DNA of 34,098 nt from Chrysochromulina tobinii (GCA_001275005.1 JWZX01003185.1:1-34098), one strand, 5' to 3'. Counted from the first letter of the stretch, positions 7,908 through 18,791 are shown. Notes: generated by a model not told the origin, from the letters alone. Made by a program: numbers and translations.

Positions 7908-10900
7908 TCACGTGCGTGCCTCCCAGAGCTCGGCAAACTTGGAGCCAGGCGTCGTCCTGAGCTCCTGCGGTGGGCCAGCCTCGGCGACGCGCCCCTCGTG
8001 CATCACCACCACACGGTCGCAGTGCATGATCGTCTCAAGACGATGCGCGATCGTGAGCACAGTGGTGCCGCTCATGTTGTGCTGCAGCGTCTGCTGGATG
8101 AGCGCATCGCTCTCCATGTCGACAGAGGCCGTTGCCTCGTCGAGCACAAGCACGCGCGCCTTACGCAGCAGCGCACGGCACAGGCAGAGCAGCTGGCGCT
8201 GCCCCATAGAGAGGTTGCCGCCACGCTCCTCGATGGGGCGTTTGAGCCCATCCGGGTGCTGCTTCATCGGTGCCTCCATGCCTGCCTGGCGCATCGCCGC
8301 CCAGAGCTCTTCGTCCGTGCACAGGTCCGTGGGGTCGAGGTTGGAGCGCAGCGTGCCTGTGAAGAGCACAGGGTCCTGTGGAATGATCGCCAGGCGAGCG
8401 CGCAACGTCGGCAACGGCACGCGTGCGAGGTCGAGCCCGTCGATGATGATTGCGCCCGAGCGCAGCTCCGCCAGCCGGTAGAGGCACACGAGGATCGAGC
8501 TCTTGCCGGCGCCCGTGCGCCCCACGATCCCGATCTGCTCGCCCGCGCCGATCGAGAGCGTCATGCCCTTGAGCACGTCAGGCAGCCCCGCGCGGTAGCC
8601 CATCACGACGTCGCGGAAGACGATGGCTCCATGGGTGGGCCATGCGGGGCGCGTCGAGCGGCTTCTCGGTACCCTCGGGGCTCAGGTGGGCGTAGTTCGC
8701 GAGGCGCTCAACGCTCACCATCTGGGTCTCGAGGAGGGTGAGTTGCCTAATCAGGAAGTTGAGCGTGTCCGTGAGGCCGGGGGCGTACGTGAGCGCGAGG
8801 CCGGCGGCGGAGGCGCGCAGCGCCGCCGCCGTACGCACTTGGGGATCGGACTCGTCGAGCGAGGCGGTCTGCATCGCCTCGAGCACGGCGAGCAGCGCAG
8901 TGAGGAAGAGAAGGATGTTGGAGTAGAGCTCGAGGCGCACGGTGAGCCAGCGGTTGGCGGCGAGCGAGATGTAGTTGGCGCGCAGGTTGTAGTCGTTATT
9001 CTTGCGGTTGGACTCCTCGAAGCGGCTGTTGGCCGCGTACGCATGGATGGAGGAGGCGCCGTTGAGGGCCTCCTGGAAGGAGGCGTAGATTGGCGACTTG
9101 GAGATCGACTCGAGGCGCTGCACCTCGCGTGCCGAGTTGCGGTAGTAGGACGAGGTGTACAGGTACGCGATGCCAAGCGGCGGCAGCGAGAGCAGGATGA
9201 AGAGCGAGTTGACGACGATGATGGCGAGCGTGCAGACGAGCGAGACGCTGTACGAGACGAACTGCGAGAGCGACGAGGCGAGGGCTGTATCCACCTTCTG
9301 CACGTCGCCCGAGAAGCGGTTGATGATGCGCCCGAGCGGCGTCACGTCAAAAAAGGACGCGGGCGACGCGAAGACGGCACGCACCGCGTCGTCGTGGATG
9401 CGCCGCCCCGCGCTCACGGAGGCGTACGCGAGGAGCACGGAGCGAAGCAAGATGCAGAGCGCCGAGACGAGCGCGGCGGCCACGTAGACGGCCAGATAGA
9501 ACCACGGCTGGCCGCCACTGATCTCGTGGAACGGAGATCCCTTGGAGATCGTCTCAACGTGCTTGGTGCCGTTGATGATCACGGTCGTCGTGTTGGGCGC
9601 CAAGTCGCCTGCCCACACGCCGAGCCAGAAGGACGAACCAAACACGAGGGCCTGCGACACGACCGCCGCACCGAAGAGGCCCACCGACACGTTCCAAGTG
9701 CCGAGCGCACGGGCATACAAGAGCCACACGGAGCGCGAGACGGTGCCCCGCTCACGGTCCTCCTCGCTCATCTGCTTGCCCTTCGCCTTGTCCTTGTCGC
9801 CGGCGCCGGCCGGCTTGGCCTTGTCGGCCACTGGCTTACTCTTGGTGGCCTCGCCGCCGCTGCCGTTGGCGCCGTTGGCGCCGTTCTCGCCCTCGCCCTG
9901 CGCGTCGAGGCCGCTCCCCACAGACGAGTCGCGCGAGAGCTTACCACTTGAGTTCGCCCGCGGGAGGGAGCCAATGGAGGCGGGTGGCCCCTGCGCCTTG
10001 ACCTTCCCTGCCTCGTCGAGCATCAGCACGTGGTCGCACTCGTGCAGCCAGTGCAGGTGGTGCGTCACGAAGACGACGAGCGCGCCGCGCTGCCGGAGCA
10101 GCCCGGTGATGCACTGGGCCACAAGATGAGCGCCCACCTCGGCGTCCACCGCGGAGAGCACATCGTCGAGCAGAACCACCGAGGCACGCGCATAGCACGC
10201 GCGCGCGAGGGCGACGCGTGCCTTCTGCCCACCACTCAGGTTGACGCCGCGCTCGCCGATCTCGGTCGCATCTCCGGCGGCGAGCTGCTCGAGATCCGCA
10301 CGGAGCGCACACGCGGAGAGCACTTGGTTATAGAAGGTGTCATCGTACGGCAGCCCGAAGAGGATGTTGTCACGTAGCGTCTTATTCTGGATCCAAGGCT
10401 CCTGCGTGCACAGCGCAATCGAGCCGCGCACGACACACCGGCCCTGCAGCCGCGGCACATCACCCACGAGAGCAGAGAGCAGCGTCGACTTGCCACTTCC
10501 AACAGGCCCCCCGATGCCCACGAGCCCGCCCTGCGGCAGTGTGAACGACAGGTCGACGAGCGTCGGCCGGAGCTTCGGTGCGTTCTCTCCTGTCGTGGGG
10601 GCCGTGGAGGACGAGGCGCCAGCGCCCGCACTGCCGACGCCGGCGGGGGGAGCGTGGGCGGGAGGGCCGCCCGGAGGACCGCCGCCGCCACCCGGGCCCT
10701 TCTTCTTCTTCTTGTCATCCTCCTTGGGCTCGGGCCACTTGAAGGTAGCAGCGTGCATCTCAATGGCGGGTGTGCCCGCAGCGGCTGGCGTCTGGTCGTA
10801 ATAGAGGCCGTCGTCGAAGCGCAACGGTCGGAGCGTCGAGGCGATCGCGGGCGCGAGCAGTGGCTGGATCGGACGCTCGGGCGCCCGAAAGAATTTGGTG

Positions 10901-12865
10901 AGGCGTCCGTTGACGACCATCAGGTCCATCAGGCTCGAGATCATCATGGGCACCACGAGCAGCGGGAAGCGGAGGACTTGGAAGAGGGAGAGGGCGGTGA
11001 ACGCGATGGCGGCGGTCAGCTTGCCGTCGGGGTTCTCGGGCGTGATCTTGCCCATGCCATGGACCGGGAAGAGGCCAAAGGAGGCGGCGGTTACGACGAG
11101 TGGCAGAGCGGTGAAGATGAAACCCATCACGCCACCGATGAGCATGTTCAGGCGCACGGCTTTAAGCTCGTGCCGGCGCTTCTCCTCGAGCTGGCCCAGC
11201 ATGGCGGGCTCCCACGCAAAGAGCTTGAGGATCTTGACTCCCTGGAGCAGCTCGTTGGCGTACTTGACGCGCTTGTCACGCTTCTCCATGGTCAACTTGG
11301 TGTACACTCGAGCCTTGTTTGAGATCCACGTGTTGAGCGGCATCGAGATGATGAGCACGCCGAGAGCCGCGAGCCCCGAGTACCCCATGAAATCGTAGAG
11401 CATGTACGTGGCGACGGCGAGCTGCAGAGGTCCCTGCCACAGCAGGTGCAGGTATGGCAGTGCGTCTGCGAGCTTCTGCGCATCGATCTGCATGTAGGAG
11501 ACGATCGCACCCGTGCCAAACTCCTGCCGCTGCTCGTGCGCGAGCGCGAGCGCCTTGCGATACACCACCTGCCCGACGGCCGCGCGCGTGCGCAGCCCGA
11601 GGCGGAAGCCACGCCAAAAGTACTGGCCTAGGACGATGGACTTGAAGCAGTTCGCGGCAAAAATGCCTACGGCGAGGAGGATGGCGGTCGAGTTCGTGTA
11701 GCCGCTCGCATCGGGCTTGTTGATGTACGTCACGATCGCGTGCAAGAACAACGGGTTGGCAAAGGTGCACGCCGTGTTGAGCAGCTGGAGTGCGCCCGTG
11801 ACCCAAAAGTAGACGCCGTACGCGCGGTGCCAGCAGCGCAGGAAGGAGCCACCTTTGGCGAGGGCTTCGACAAAGCTGCGAGAGGGGTTGCGGGCGGGGA
11901 GAGGGAAGGAGAGGGAGGGTGAGCGTATGGGCATGGGGAGGCGGCGGGAAGGCGGTGGCGGGAAGGCGGGGGCGGGAAGGCGGGGGCGGGAAGGCTGCAC
12001 GCGCGCACAGCTTCTCGTTGGCAGCGGACGCGTCCTGGTCGTCGAGCCCGAAGAGGTCACTGTGCTCGAGAGCCCGCCCGCGTCCGAGCGCGAGGAGCTC
12101 AGACATGTACGAGAAGGTGAGCTGCGAGAAGAAGGAGGCGTGGGCCTCGGCCGAGAGGGGCACGGCCGGCTCCTCTGCCGGCATTGTCGCGCCGCCCTGC
12201 GTCGAGCCGAGGAGCAGCGGCGCAGCGTAGTTTGATGGCGTGCTCGAGGAGAGGTATGCGGGAGGGCCAGCCGTCGATGTGGGGGGTGTATCCGCCTCGA
12301 AGCAGCCGATCATCCCGAGGAAGAAGGCTGGGATGAAGCCGCACGCGCGCACCAGCGTCCAGCGGCCCGGTCCTTGCCCCCACTTGCTCTCGGGCAGCGG
12401 CACGAGCTCGACCAGCTCGAACCCCACGAACGCAGAGGCGACGACCAGATTGAGGATCCACCACAGGCGGAGCAGCCGGCAGGTGTGCTTCTGGTGGCGC
12501 TGCTCGGTGAGCACGAGGCCGGCACATAGCGCCCACATGAGTGTCGCGCGCACGTCCATCGCCAAGTAGTACGCCTTCGTCGTCGCCGTCGACCAGGGCA
12601 TGTCCTGGCCCTCGAGAACTGCGTCATAGAAGATGATGGTGATGTACATGGCCACGAGCGCGAGGCAGCAAACGAGGTGAGGCACACGGTAGCAGAATGG
12701 CACCGGCTTCACGCGATGCTTGGAGGATGCCTTGGCCTCCGTGATATTGCGCGTCCGGAAGGCGACGATGAAGAGCATGAGCACGAGCTGAATTGGGTAA
12801 ATTGCGTGCATGTACGCATCATTGATCCGGTCGTCATCGGTCGTGAAAGGAGGGAGCCCCATCAC
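7908..12865 (-). CDS. ABCC/MRP-type ABC exporter (one intron, one apparent frameshift)
   Basis: This is a full transporter of about 1607 residues once a 133-nt intron is removed and one surplus base is allowed for. Exon 1 (12865-12009) encodes an N-terminal five-helix TMD0, then an L0-like linker ending SYMSELLALGRGRALEHSDL. Exon 2 (11875-7908) encodes TMD1, then NBD1 with Walker A PVGSGKST (near 10490), signature LSGGQ (near 10230) and Walker B VVLLDDVLSAVD. A Gly/Pro/Lys-rich insert near 10620-10720 sits before NBD1, and an Ala/Gly/Lys-rich linker near 9750-9960 precedes TMD2. NBD2 has Walker A GRTGAGKSS, signature LSMGQ and Walker B VLVLDEATASVD. This architecture is that of long MRPs, which export glutathione conjugates and organic anions from the cytosol or into vacuoles. 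The frame changes between KPLDAP and WPTHGAIVF, near 8646-8649. If that is real the gene would lose NBD2. Substrate is unknown. Confidence 0.85.
8646..8649 (-). other. Apparent single-base frameshift before ABCC NBD2
   Basis: Upstream, the frame reads GTEKPLDAP. Downstream, the next frame reads WPTHGAIVFRDV, the expected entry into an ABCC NBD2. Removing one C from the four-C run (coding strand; GGGG at 8646-8649 on the plus strand) joins them perfectly as DAPAWPTHG. There is no room for an intron. This is either a sequencing/assembly error or a disabling mutation. Confidence 0.75.
11876..12008 (-). other. Intron 1 of the ABCC gene (133 nt)
   Basis: On the minus strand the exon ends AAGCT, followed by GTGCGC, and the next exon begins after CCTCTCGCAG with CTTTGTCGAAGCC. 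Splicing joins KL to FVEALAKGG in phase 2 and moves translation from the first reading frame to the second, as the protein homology requires. The intron is GC- and pyrimidine-rich and contains a short tandem repeat of CTTCCCGCC(C/A)CCGC type at about 11943-11998. Confidence 0.8.
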
Positions 12866-13143
12866 CGTGCGTGCTGCGCTGCTGCTGCTGCTGTAGCTAG
12901 CTCTTCCACGGCAGGAAACTGTACAGAGGCGCCCGCCCGAGGACCTCCGAGACCGAGGCGACAGCGACTGCGTGTTTCTTTCTTGCCAGTTCTTTGCACT
13001 TTCCGAAACGAGTTTCAGATTTGAAATCCCGCGCCGAGGAAACGCCGAGGTGTCAAACGCGTAAAATCAACATCTTGCAGGTACTGCGGAATTGCCTTTG
13101 TTTCCGAGGCAATTGGAATTCCTGGCGGCCGATTCCTAGGAGG
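12866..13143. promoter_or_regulatory. Divergent promoter region, ABCC / PPR genes
   Basis: A 278-bp stretch separates two outward-facing genes. It contains a CTG-type run near 12876-12895 on the ABCC side and a purine-rich AGGAGG immediately before the PPR start. The open frame of the PPR gene extends upstream to 12994, but those 50 codons lack leader character, so I leave them out. Confidence 0.4.
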
Positions 13144-15858
13144 ATGAGTGCCTTGCCGGTCGTGTTGTACAGCGCCCTTTCGATCGTCTTGCTGCCGCCG
13201 ACGAGACCAATAGCCCATTCAATATGGCTGCCAGCGCGTTGTGCGTGCACGCCAATCAGGTCTATCGAGATCACCTGCGCGATCTCTGCTCCCAGCAGCG
13301 CACGAGGGCGTGGGCGAGGGCGTGGCTCCCGAGGGCGTGATGAGGTGCCCGACTCCGGCCGTAGCAAGCGTCCAAGCGGCAGCGGTAGCGGCAGTGGTAG
13401 TGTCCGTGGCGGCGGCGGCCGCGGCCGCGGTGGTGACCGAAGCGCCTCCGCCGCCGGCTCCGATGCTCGACGAGCGCAGCTTCGGCGCGTGTGTTCGGCA
13501 GTGCGCTCAAGCGACTGGGCCGAAGTGAACGCGCTCCTCGACGAGTCCAGCACCGGCTGGGGCTTGGGAGAGTACCGTGCGATGACTCAGGCTGCGTCGC
13601 AGGTCACCGACTGGGAGGGCGCGCTGCGACTGCTCGAGCGCATGGAGGCCGACGGCAAGCCCGCCGATGCTCCGGCGTACGGGCACGCGGTCGCCGCGTG
13701 CGCCAAGGCCGACCAGCCAACCGAGGGGCGCGCGCTGCTCAGCAAGTTGCAGAAGGCCGGGGTAATGGCCGAAGTGCGCGGCTACAATCAGGTCATGAGC
13801 TCCTTTGCGCGGCAGCGCCGCTGGTCAGAGGCGCTCGGTCTTCTCCGTGAGATGTGCGCGGCGGGTGTGTCGCCCACCGTCATCTCGTACAATGCCGCCC
13901 TCTCGGCGTGCTCCAAGGCGGGTCGCTGGAACGAGGCGACCGAGCTGCTCGGCGAGATGGAGGCAGGTAGCAGCAAGGGCGGCGGCAGTGTGCCCGCGCC
14001 GGACGTGATCTCGTATTCGACTGTGATCTCTGCGTGTCAGAAGGCGTCTACCGGCACCATGGGCGCCTCGGCAAGCGCGGCGCTCGAGACGGCGCTCGAG
14101 CTCCTCGAGCGGATGCGCCGCAGCTCCAAGGTACAAGAGCCCACGGAGGGCGCGGAAGTGCCCAAGACCGCGCCGGTGGCGAACGTGTTCACGTACACGT
14201 CGGCGATCACGGCGCTCGCGGACGCGGGCCGGTGGGAAGAGGCGCTCAAGACGTACGCTTCGATCCCGGACGACGTCGAGAAGAATGATGCGATCGTCAA
14301 CGCGGCCGTGTGCGCGGCATCGGTTGGGGGCGATTGGGTGACTGCGCGATCAGTTCTTGAGGAGGCTCTGCTTGTGGGCGTCACGCCACGCACCTCCTCG
14401 TTCAACATGGCGATCAACACCGCCGCAGGCGCCCAGCAGCCGGCCGCAGCGCTTGCCATCTTGCGCCGCATGCGGACCGCGGGCGTGCGGCGCAATCAGC
14501 TCACCTATAACGCGGCGCTCAGCGCGCTGGAGGCGGGCGGCCGGTGGCAACAGGCGCTGCGACTGCTTCGCGACATGCGACGAGCGCGAGTCGCGCCGTC
14601 GCTCATCTCGTACAACCTCGCGCTCGGGGCGTGCGCCAAGGCCGCCAAGGTTTCGTCGGCCACGGTTTCGTCGGCCAAGGTTTCGTCGGCCACGGTTTCG
14701 TCGGCCACGGTTTCGTCGACTAAGGTTTCGTCGGCCACGGTTTCGTCGACCAAGGTCTCGCCTTTGGACTCGAGCACCGCGGCGGATGCGGCGATGGAGC
14801 TGCTGCTTGAGCTGCAGCAGCTCAAGCTGCAGCCCGACGTGACGAGCTACTCGTTGGCCATCGCGGCCCTCTCCGACGCGGGGCAGTGGGAGCGACTCGG
14901 CGGGCTGCTTGGGACGACGCAGGCAGAGCTTCTGCAGCCCAATGGCTTTTCCTTCTCCGCCGCGATCGCCGCGTGCGAGCGCGCAGGCGAGTGGGAAAGG
15001 TTGCTCGCGCTCTTCGCCGGCCTGCGCAAGGCGGGCGGCGCTGTCGATCGCTCTCTGTGGAATGCGGCCTTGTCCGCAGCAGCGTGCGCACCCGATGCAG
15101 GCACGGAGACGGGCGTTGACCTCGCGCTCTCACTCCTCGGCCAAATGACTGAGGAGGGCTATGCGCCCGACCTACTCTCGTACAACGCGCTGCTCAAGGC
15201 GTGCGAACGTGCCGCGGATTGGGATACGGCGATCGAGACGCTCTCGATCATGAAGTCCCACAAGATCGTGCCAGATGCTATCTCGTACACGTCGGCGGTG
15301 GGCGCGCTTGGGCGCGCGCGTGAGTGGGAAAAGGCGCTCTCTCTCTGGCTGACGATGCTCACGGATGGCATATCGCCCGACACGCTCGCGCTGCGCACGC
15401 TGCTCCGCGCTCTCTCGGGCGCCGCCCAATGGCCCACCGCCCTCGCGGTCTTTGACGCGGTGGCCAACTCCGAGGACGCCCACGTGTGCACTACGCCGGT
15501 GTACGAGCAGGCCCTCACAGCGTGCGCGGTCGGTGCGCAGCCCGAGCGCGCGGCTCGGTACATCGAACAGATGAAGTGCGTCGGCGTCGACATCTCCGCC
15601 GCCTGCTACGCCCAGCTCGCCTCCGCCCACGCGGCGGCCCGCGACTGGCGGGGGGCGCTGGCCGTGTTCAAGGGCCTCATGGCGGACGGGCTCCGGCCCG
15701 ATGCCCCCACCTACCAGGCAGTGTACAGCGCGTGCGACCAGGCTGGCGCCCAGGAGGAGGCGAAGGCGCTCTTGGAGTTTGCCGAGCGGCAGGGTTTGCC
15801 GCTCATCGCCATCGTGGGCGAAGGCGAGGGCGATGACTCGAGCAGCGGCGGCGGTTGA
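13144..15858 (+). CDS. Pentatricopeptide repeat (PPR) protein, putatively organelle targeted
   Basis: A 904-residue protein from the ATG at 13144. Residues 1-30 (MSALPVVLYSALSIVLLPPT...) are hydrophobic like a signal peptide, followed by an Arg/Ser/Gly-rich tract to about 110. This pattern fits an ER-signal-plus-transit leader for a secondary plastid, or a mitochondrial leader. From about 115 to 880 the chain is a run of degenerate ~35-residue P-type PPR motifs. Typical cores are SYNAALSACSKAGRWNEATELLGEM (about 248-272), TYNAALSALEAGGRWQQALRLLRDM (about 454-478) and SYNALLKACERAADWDTAIETL (about 679-700). PPR proteins bind organellar RNA and act in its processing, stability or translation. 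A 15-bp minisatellite adds about 38 residues of (K/T)VSS(A/T) repeats inside one motif. A Ser/Gly/Glu/Asp tail ends the protein. No C-terminal SMR, E or DYW domain is present. Confidence 0.85.
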   Translation: MSALPVVLYSALSIVLLPPTRPIAHSIWLPARCACTPIRSIEITCAISAPSSARGRGRGRGSRGRDEVPDSGRSKRPSGSGSGSGSVRGGGGRGRGGDRSASAAGSDARRAQLRRVCSAVRSSDWAEVNALLDESSTGWGLGEYRAMTQAASQVTDWEGALRLLERMEADGKPADAPAYGHAVAACAKADQPTEGRALLSKLQKAGVMAEVRGYNQVMSSFARQRRWSEALGLLREMCAAGVSPTVISYNAALSACSKAGRWNEATELLGEMEAGSSKGGGSVPAPDVISYSTVISACQKASTGTMGASASAALETALELLERMRRSSKVQEPTEGAEVPKTAPVANVFTYTSAITALADAGRWEEALKTYASIPDDVEKNDAIVNAAVCAASVGGDWVTARSVLEEALLVGVTPRTSSFNMAINTAAGAQQPAAALAILRRMRTAGVRRNQLTYNAALSALEAGGRWQQALRLLRDMRRARVAPSLISYNLALGACAKAAKVSSATVSSAKVSSATVSSATVSSTKVSSATVSSTKVSPLDSSTAADAAMELLLELQQLKLQPDVTSYSLAIAALSDAGQWERLGGLLGTTQAELLQPNGFSFSAAIAACERAGEWERLLALFAGLRKAGGAVDRSLWNAALSAAACAPDAGTETGVDLALSLLGQMTEEGYAPDLLSYNALLKACERAADWDTAIETLSIMKSHKIVPDAISYTSAVGALGRAREWEKALSLWLTMLTDGISPDTLALRTLLRALSGAAQWPTALAVFDAVANSEDAHVCTTPVYEQALTACAVGAQPERAARYIEQMKCVGVDISAACYAQLASAHAAARDWRGALAVFKGLMADGLRPDAPTYQAVYSACDQAGAQEEAKALLEFAERQGLPLIAIVGEGEGDDSSSGGG
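14646..14760 (+). repeat. 15-bp minisatellite inside the PPR array
   Basis: About seven and a half copies of a 15-bp unit, (AAG/ACG)GTTTCGTCG(GCC/ACC/ACT), run in frame and encode KVSSA or TVSSA/T. K and T units roughly alternate. The run follows GACAKAA, where the second helix of a PPR motif would be expected, and the array resumes at DAAMELLLELQQLKLQPDV. Confidence 0.9.
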
Positions 15859-16312
15859 GGAGCCAGGCGAGGAGCAGCATGTGGAGATAAGTATGAACGA
15901 AACATGAGTCACGTGGGCCGCACGTGTACTTCGGCGTGCAGTGGCCGATCCGCACGCAGACGTGACGCATGCGGCGCTACGGAGCTCTACGCCGCATGCA
16001 CCATCATTCGAAAATGAGAGAAAACGATGACATTTGAACTACATCAGAGAACGAACGACTCAAACACGCGTGAGCTGTGAAAGCACCGCGCTGTAAGGCG
16101 GGCGCGCGCGGCAGCGGGCAGACCGAACAGTCCAGGAGAGTCCCAGCGCCGAGGAGCCACCGATCCATCCACGATCCACCATCACGCGGTCTGTCGTAGC
16201 GAGAGTGGCGCGCCTGGCGCTGCGACACTCTCTTGCCCTCTCGTAGCTCGGTCCTCATGGGTCCCATCGTGCTGCCGTCGCCGCCGCCGCCGTCGCCGCC
16301 GCGCTTGCGCCA
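15859..16312. other. Convergent intergenic region, PPR / RAD51
   Basis: This contains the 3' flanks of both genes. A GCC/GTC-rich run lies at about 16268-16300, close to the RAD51 stop. A 9-10 bp word GCGGCGTAGA / CTACGCCGCA forms a small inverted repeat around 15970-15995 (GCATGCGGCGCTACGGAGCTC...TACGCCGCATGC), a possible hairpin. No gene is seen. Confidence 0.45.
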
Positions 16313-17329
16313 TCACTCGACCGCATCGCCGATGCCACTGCCCTGGATGGAGAAAGTGGCCTCACCCTCGGCGAGGCATGGTGAGTCGTACACCTTGCAG
16401 ATCCGGTTCTCGCCGCGCCCCTTGCGCAGCATCAGCCGCGTCGTCGACATGTGCGCGATGATGTTGCCGCCGATGGGCTGCTTGTCATTGCCGAACATGG
16501 AGGCGCCCGCCTCAGGTTTGGAGACGACTTGGTTTGTGATGACGCACGCCACGCCATACGTCGCACCGAGCTTGCCGAGCGCGCGCATGAACTTCGCCAT
16601 GTGCATCTGGCGCGCGGCGAGCTCGCCGCGGCCCGAGTAGTCGGTGCGGTACAGCCCGGTCGCCGAGTCGACGATGATGAGCCCGAAGCGCTGCTCGGCC
16701 ATCATGCATGCCGCCTCGACCAGCAGCTGCAGCTGGTGGTCGCTGTTGTACGCGCGTGCGTACGAGACGTTGTCGAGCACGTCCTGGCCGTCGAGCCCGT
16801 AGCGCTCGGCGATCTCCACGAGCCGCTCCGGCCGGAAGGTGCCCTCAGTGTCGATGTACATGGCCTTGCCCTCGGCGCCGCCCTGCTCGAGCGGCAGCTG
16901 CGAGGTGACGCACAGCGTGTGGCAAAGCTGCGTCTTGCCCGTGCGGAACTCGCCAAAGATCTCGGTGATCGAGCCCGTCTCGATCCCGCCCTTGAGCAGC
17001 GCGTCGAGCTCACGCGATCCTGTCGTTAGCATGCACAGGTCCTGCCGCTGGTGGTGAACTTCGGTCGCTGCCATGAAGCCGCTCCCGCCGCTCATCTTGA
17101 AGGCACACTCAAGGATCTTGTCGACCTTGTTGTCCGAGAGGCCCTTGATGCCGCTGAGCTCCTTCTTGGTCGCGTACAACACCGCCTCGATCGTGTGGTA
17201 GCCCGCCTCCTTCAGCTTCTTGATGTCGGCGGCCACGATGCCCGGCCCCTCGAGCTTTTCGATGTGGCTGTAGGAGGTCTGGGCCTCCTCCATCCCCTCT
17301 TCCATAACCTCTTGGGCCTGCGCCTGCAT
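16313..17329 (-). CDS. RAD51: RAD51 recombinase
   Basis: A complete, intronless 338-residue RecA-family recombinase, almost exactly the length of human RAD51 (339). The N-terminal helix-hairpin-helix region (about 20-85: [21 protein letters not shown]...[17 protein letters not shown]) is followed by the ATPase core. The core has Walker [10 protein letters not shown], the segment [16 protein letters not shown], Walker [26 protein letters not shown], the L2-region sequence [24 protein letters not shown] and [25 protein letters not shown]. It polymerises on single-stranded DNA and carries out strand exchange in homologous recombination. The [18 protein letters not shown] end and the [20 protein letters not shown] context fit RAD51 better than DMC1. 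Slightly divergent points are [12 protein letters not shown] (most RAD51 have [12 protein letters not shown]) and the region [19 protein letters not shown]. Confidence 0.93.
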   Translation of the reverse strand: MQAQAQEVMEEGMEEAQTSYSHIEKLEGPGIVAADIKKLKEAGYHTIEAVLYATKKELSGIKGLSDNKVDKILECAFKMSGGSGFMAATEVHHQRQDLCMLTTGSRELDALLKGGIETGSITEIFGEFRTGKTQLCHTLCVTSQLPLEQGGAEGKAMYIDTEGTFRPERLVEIAERYGLDGQDVLDNVSYARAYNSDHQLQLLVEAACMMAEQRFGLIIVDSATGLYRTDYSGRGELAARQMHMAKFMRALGKLGATYGVACVITNQVVSKPEAGASMFGNDKQPIGGNIIAHMSTTRLMLRKGRGENRICKVYDSPCLAEGEATFSIQGSGIGDAVE

Positions 17330-17600
17330 CGTGTGGCTTCAGTGCGGTTTCTCGGCGCCTTCGTGGCAGGACTCAAAACACAAAACGCAGCGAGCCGCCC
17401 GGCGGCAAACTGACTTCACACCGATGCACCTTTGTGAATGTGAACGTTTCGTTTCGTGGGGATACATGTAGCGGCGGCTCGAGCTCGCGCGCGGCAGGGG
17501 CTCTGGTGTTCGGGTCGTGCAGTTGGTATTTGAAAACAACTTCGAAAACATGTACCCACTGCGACTTAGTGTCATCGTGTCATGTCGATATACAAGCTCA
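17330..17600. promoter_or_regulatory. Upstream region of RAD51
   Basis: A 271-bp gap between the RAD51 start and the stop of the next minus-strand gene. ACATGTA occurs twice (17464, 17546). No core promoter element can be named. Confidence 0.3.
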
Positions 17601-18791
17601 TCACGTCAACGGCACCGATGAGCGCAGACGCCCTGTCCTCACAAATCCACGATGCTCGCTCGCCGCAAGCCACTGGAAAAACGAGGGCGCCTCCACCTCC
17701 CACCGCTGCGCTGCCGCATCCGACCCTTCGCGCGTCGACTTGAGGGTGCGACGGAAGAGCGTAGTTTGTGTGAGCGTCGTGTGCTCACCGGGCTCGAGCG
17801 CCACCATCTGAATGGGCTCGGGCGAAAGCGTGCGCTCCTCGATGTACAGATTGTACGCAAACAAGGGCGTGGGGCCAGAGAGCGTCGAAGAGATGCTCAC
17901 GCCCTGCCGGTCAAAGGCGGCCATCCAAGCCCCCTTTGACGTGGCCGCGCTGCCGCCAAACACAGCCTTGATCCGAGTGGGTGCGGCCACGCGCTTGATC
18001 GCACCGAGCGCCTGCGGAAAGGCGCGCGCATCGGTGCCCTGGTCGCTCGCAAAGTAGTCCTCGAGCGGCTCGGCCCATGGCAAGCAATCGTAGTACTCGC
18101 TCATGTTCAGGTCGAGAGCGATTTGGTCGCCAGGCCCGGCGGCCATCTGATCAAGCGAGAGGAGGTTATGCGAGTAGTACGGCGTGCGAAATCGGGTAGA
18201 GCCCGTGTTGCGCAGCGTCGTACTCACTTCGATCTGGCCCTCCGCGCCGTAGCCGGTCAGATTGACCTTCCTGTGAATAGAGTAACCGAACCGATCGAGC
18301 TTCGCTGCGTGCACCATAGTCAGCACGCTGCCAGACTCCTGTCGCACTTCCCACGCCGAGGGACGGCCGTAGACGCGATACGGAGAGTTGAACTTGTATG
18401 TGTCATCCGCGCCAGGACTACCGCACGCGGGGCACGAGCCCTTGATGAGTAGGCCGACTCCAATCTTGAGGAAGGGTTCACCTGCTTTGGCCTCGGCGTA
18501 CCCCAGAACACCGTTGCTGCTGTCAGCGTGGTTGGCCCATCCCGGACCGCAGAGGTGGCCGTCATCGCCACATCCCCACTCGGACGCTAGACCCACGCCA
18601 TTCTCGGTCCAGTCGGGGTCGTGTGGCGAACGCCAGTAGGAGGCGCTGAAGATGGTTGTGCTGTCAAAGTGAAGGTCACCGAGCATTGTGCCATGATCGA
18701 AGCGTGAAGCACGATAATAAGAGTCTGTGCGACTGGGTAAAAAGTACTTGACGCTAATGGGCCCTGAAGCTAGCGTTATGTTGGGAGCCAT
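17601..18791 (-). CDS. Galactose-mutarotase-like (aldose epimerase fold) protein
   Basis: A 396-residue protein. The segment SYYRASRFDHGTMLGDLHFD (about 24-43), the GEPFLKIGVGLL...Y.FNSPYRVY..P..WEV block (about 104-148) and the RTPYYSHNLLSLDQ block (about 202-215) follow the pattern of galactose-mutarotase-like beta-sandwich proteins. In that fold a His and an acidic residue act on, or bind, sugars. The conserved-looking H209 in YYSHN and the late EPGE (about 344-347) are candidates for such roles. The N-terminus (MAPNITLASGPISVKYFLP) lacks a strong signal peptide. Four cysteines (C74, C81, and the CPAC pair near 119-122) could pair in a secreted protein. It is transcribed in the same direction as RAD51 and the channel. 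Function in sugar handling is inference; substrate unknown. Confidence 0.65.
   Translation of the reverse strand: MAPNITLASGPISVKYFLPSRTDSYYRASRFDHGTMLGDLHFDSTTIFSASYWRSPHDPDWTENGVGLASEWGCGDDGHLCGPGWANHADSSNGVLGYAEAKAGEPFLKIGVGLLIKGSCPACGSPGADDTYKFNSPYRVYGRPSAWEVRQESGSVLTMVHAAKLDRFGYSIHRKVNLTGYGAEGQIEVSTTLRNTGSTRFRTPYYSHNLLSLDQMAAGPGDQIALDLNMSEYYDCLPWAEPLEDYFASDQGTDARAFPQALGAIKRVAAPTRIKAVFGGSAATSKGAWMAAFDRQGVSISSTLSGPTPLFAYNLYIEERTLSPEPIQMVALEPGEHTTLTQTTLFRRTLKSTREGSDAAAQRWEVEAPSFFQWLAASEHRGFVRTGRLRSSVPLT

Noticed and set aside
8640-8660. Programmed +1 ribosomal frameshift in the ABCC gene
   Set aside because: No slippery site with a slow codon or stop at the shift point, and the old frame continues ~70 nt before stopping. 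A homopolymer error or simple mutation is more likely.
7716-9951. Long plus-strand frames (7716-8741, 8623-9951)
   Set aside because: Antisense to the ABCC gene, rich in Arg/Glu/Val/His, no family features.
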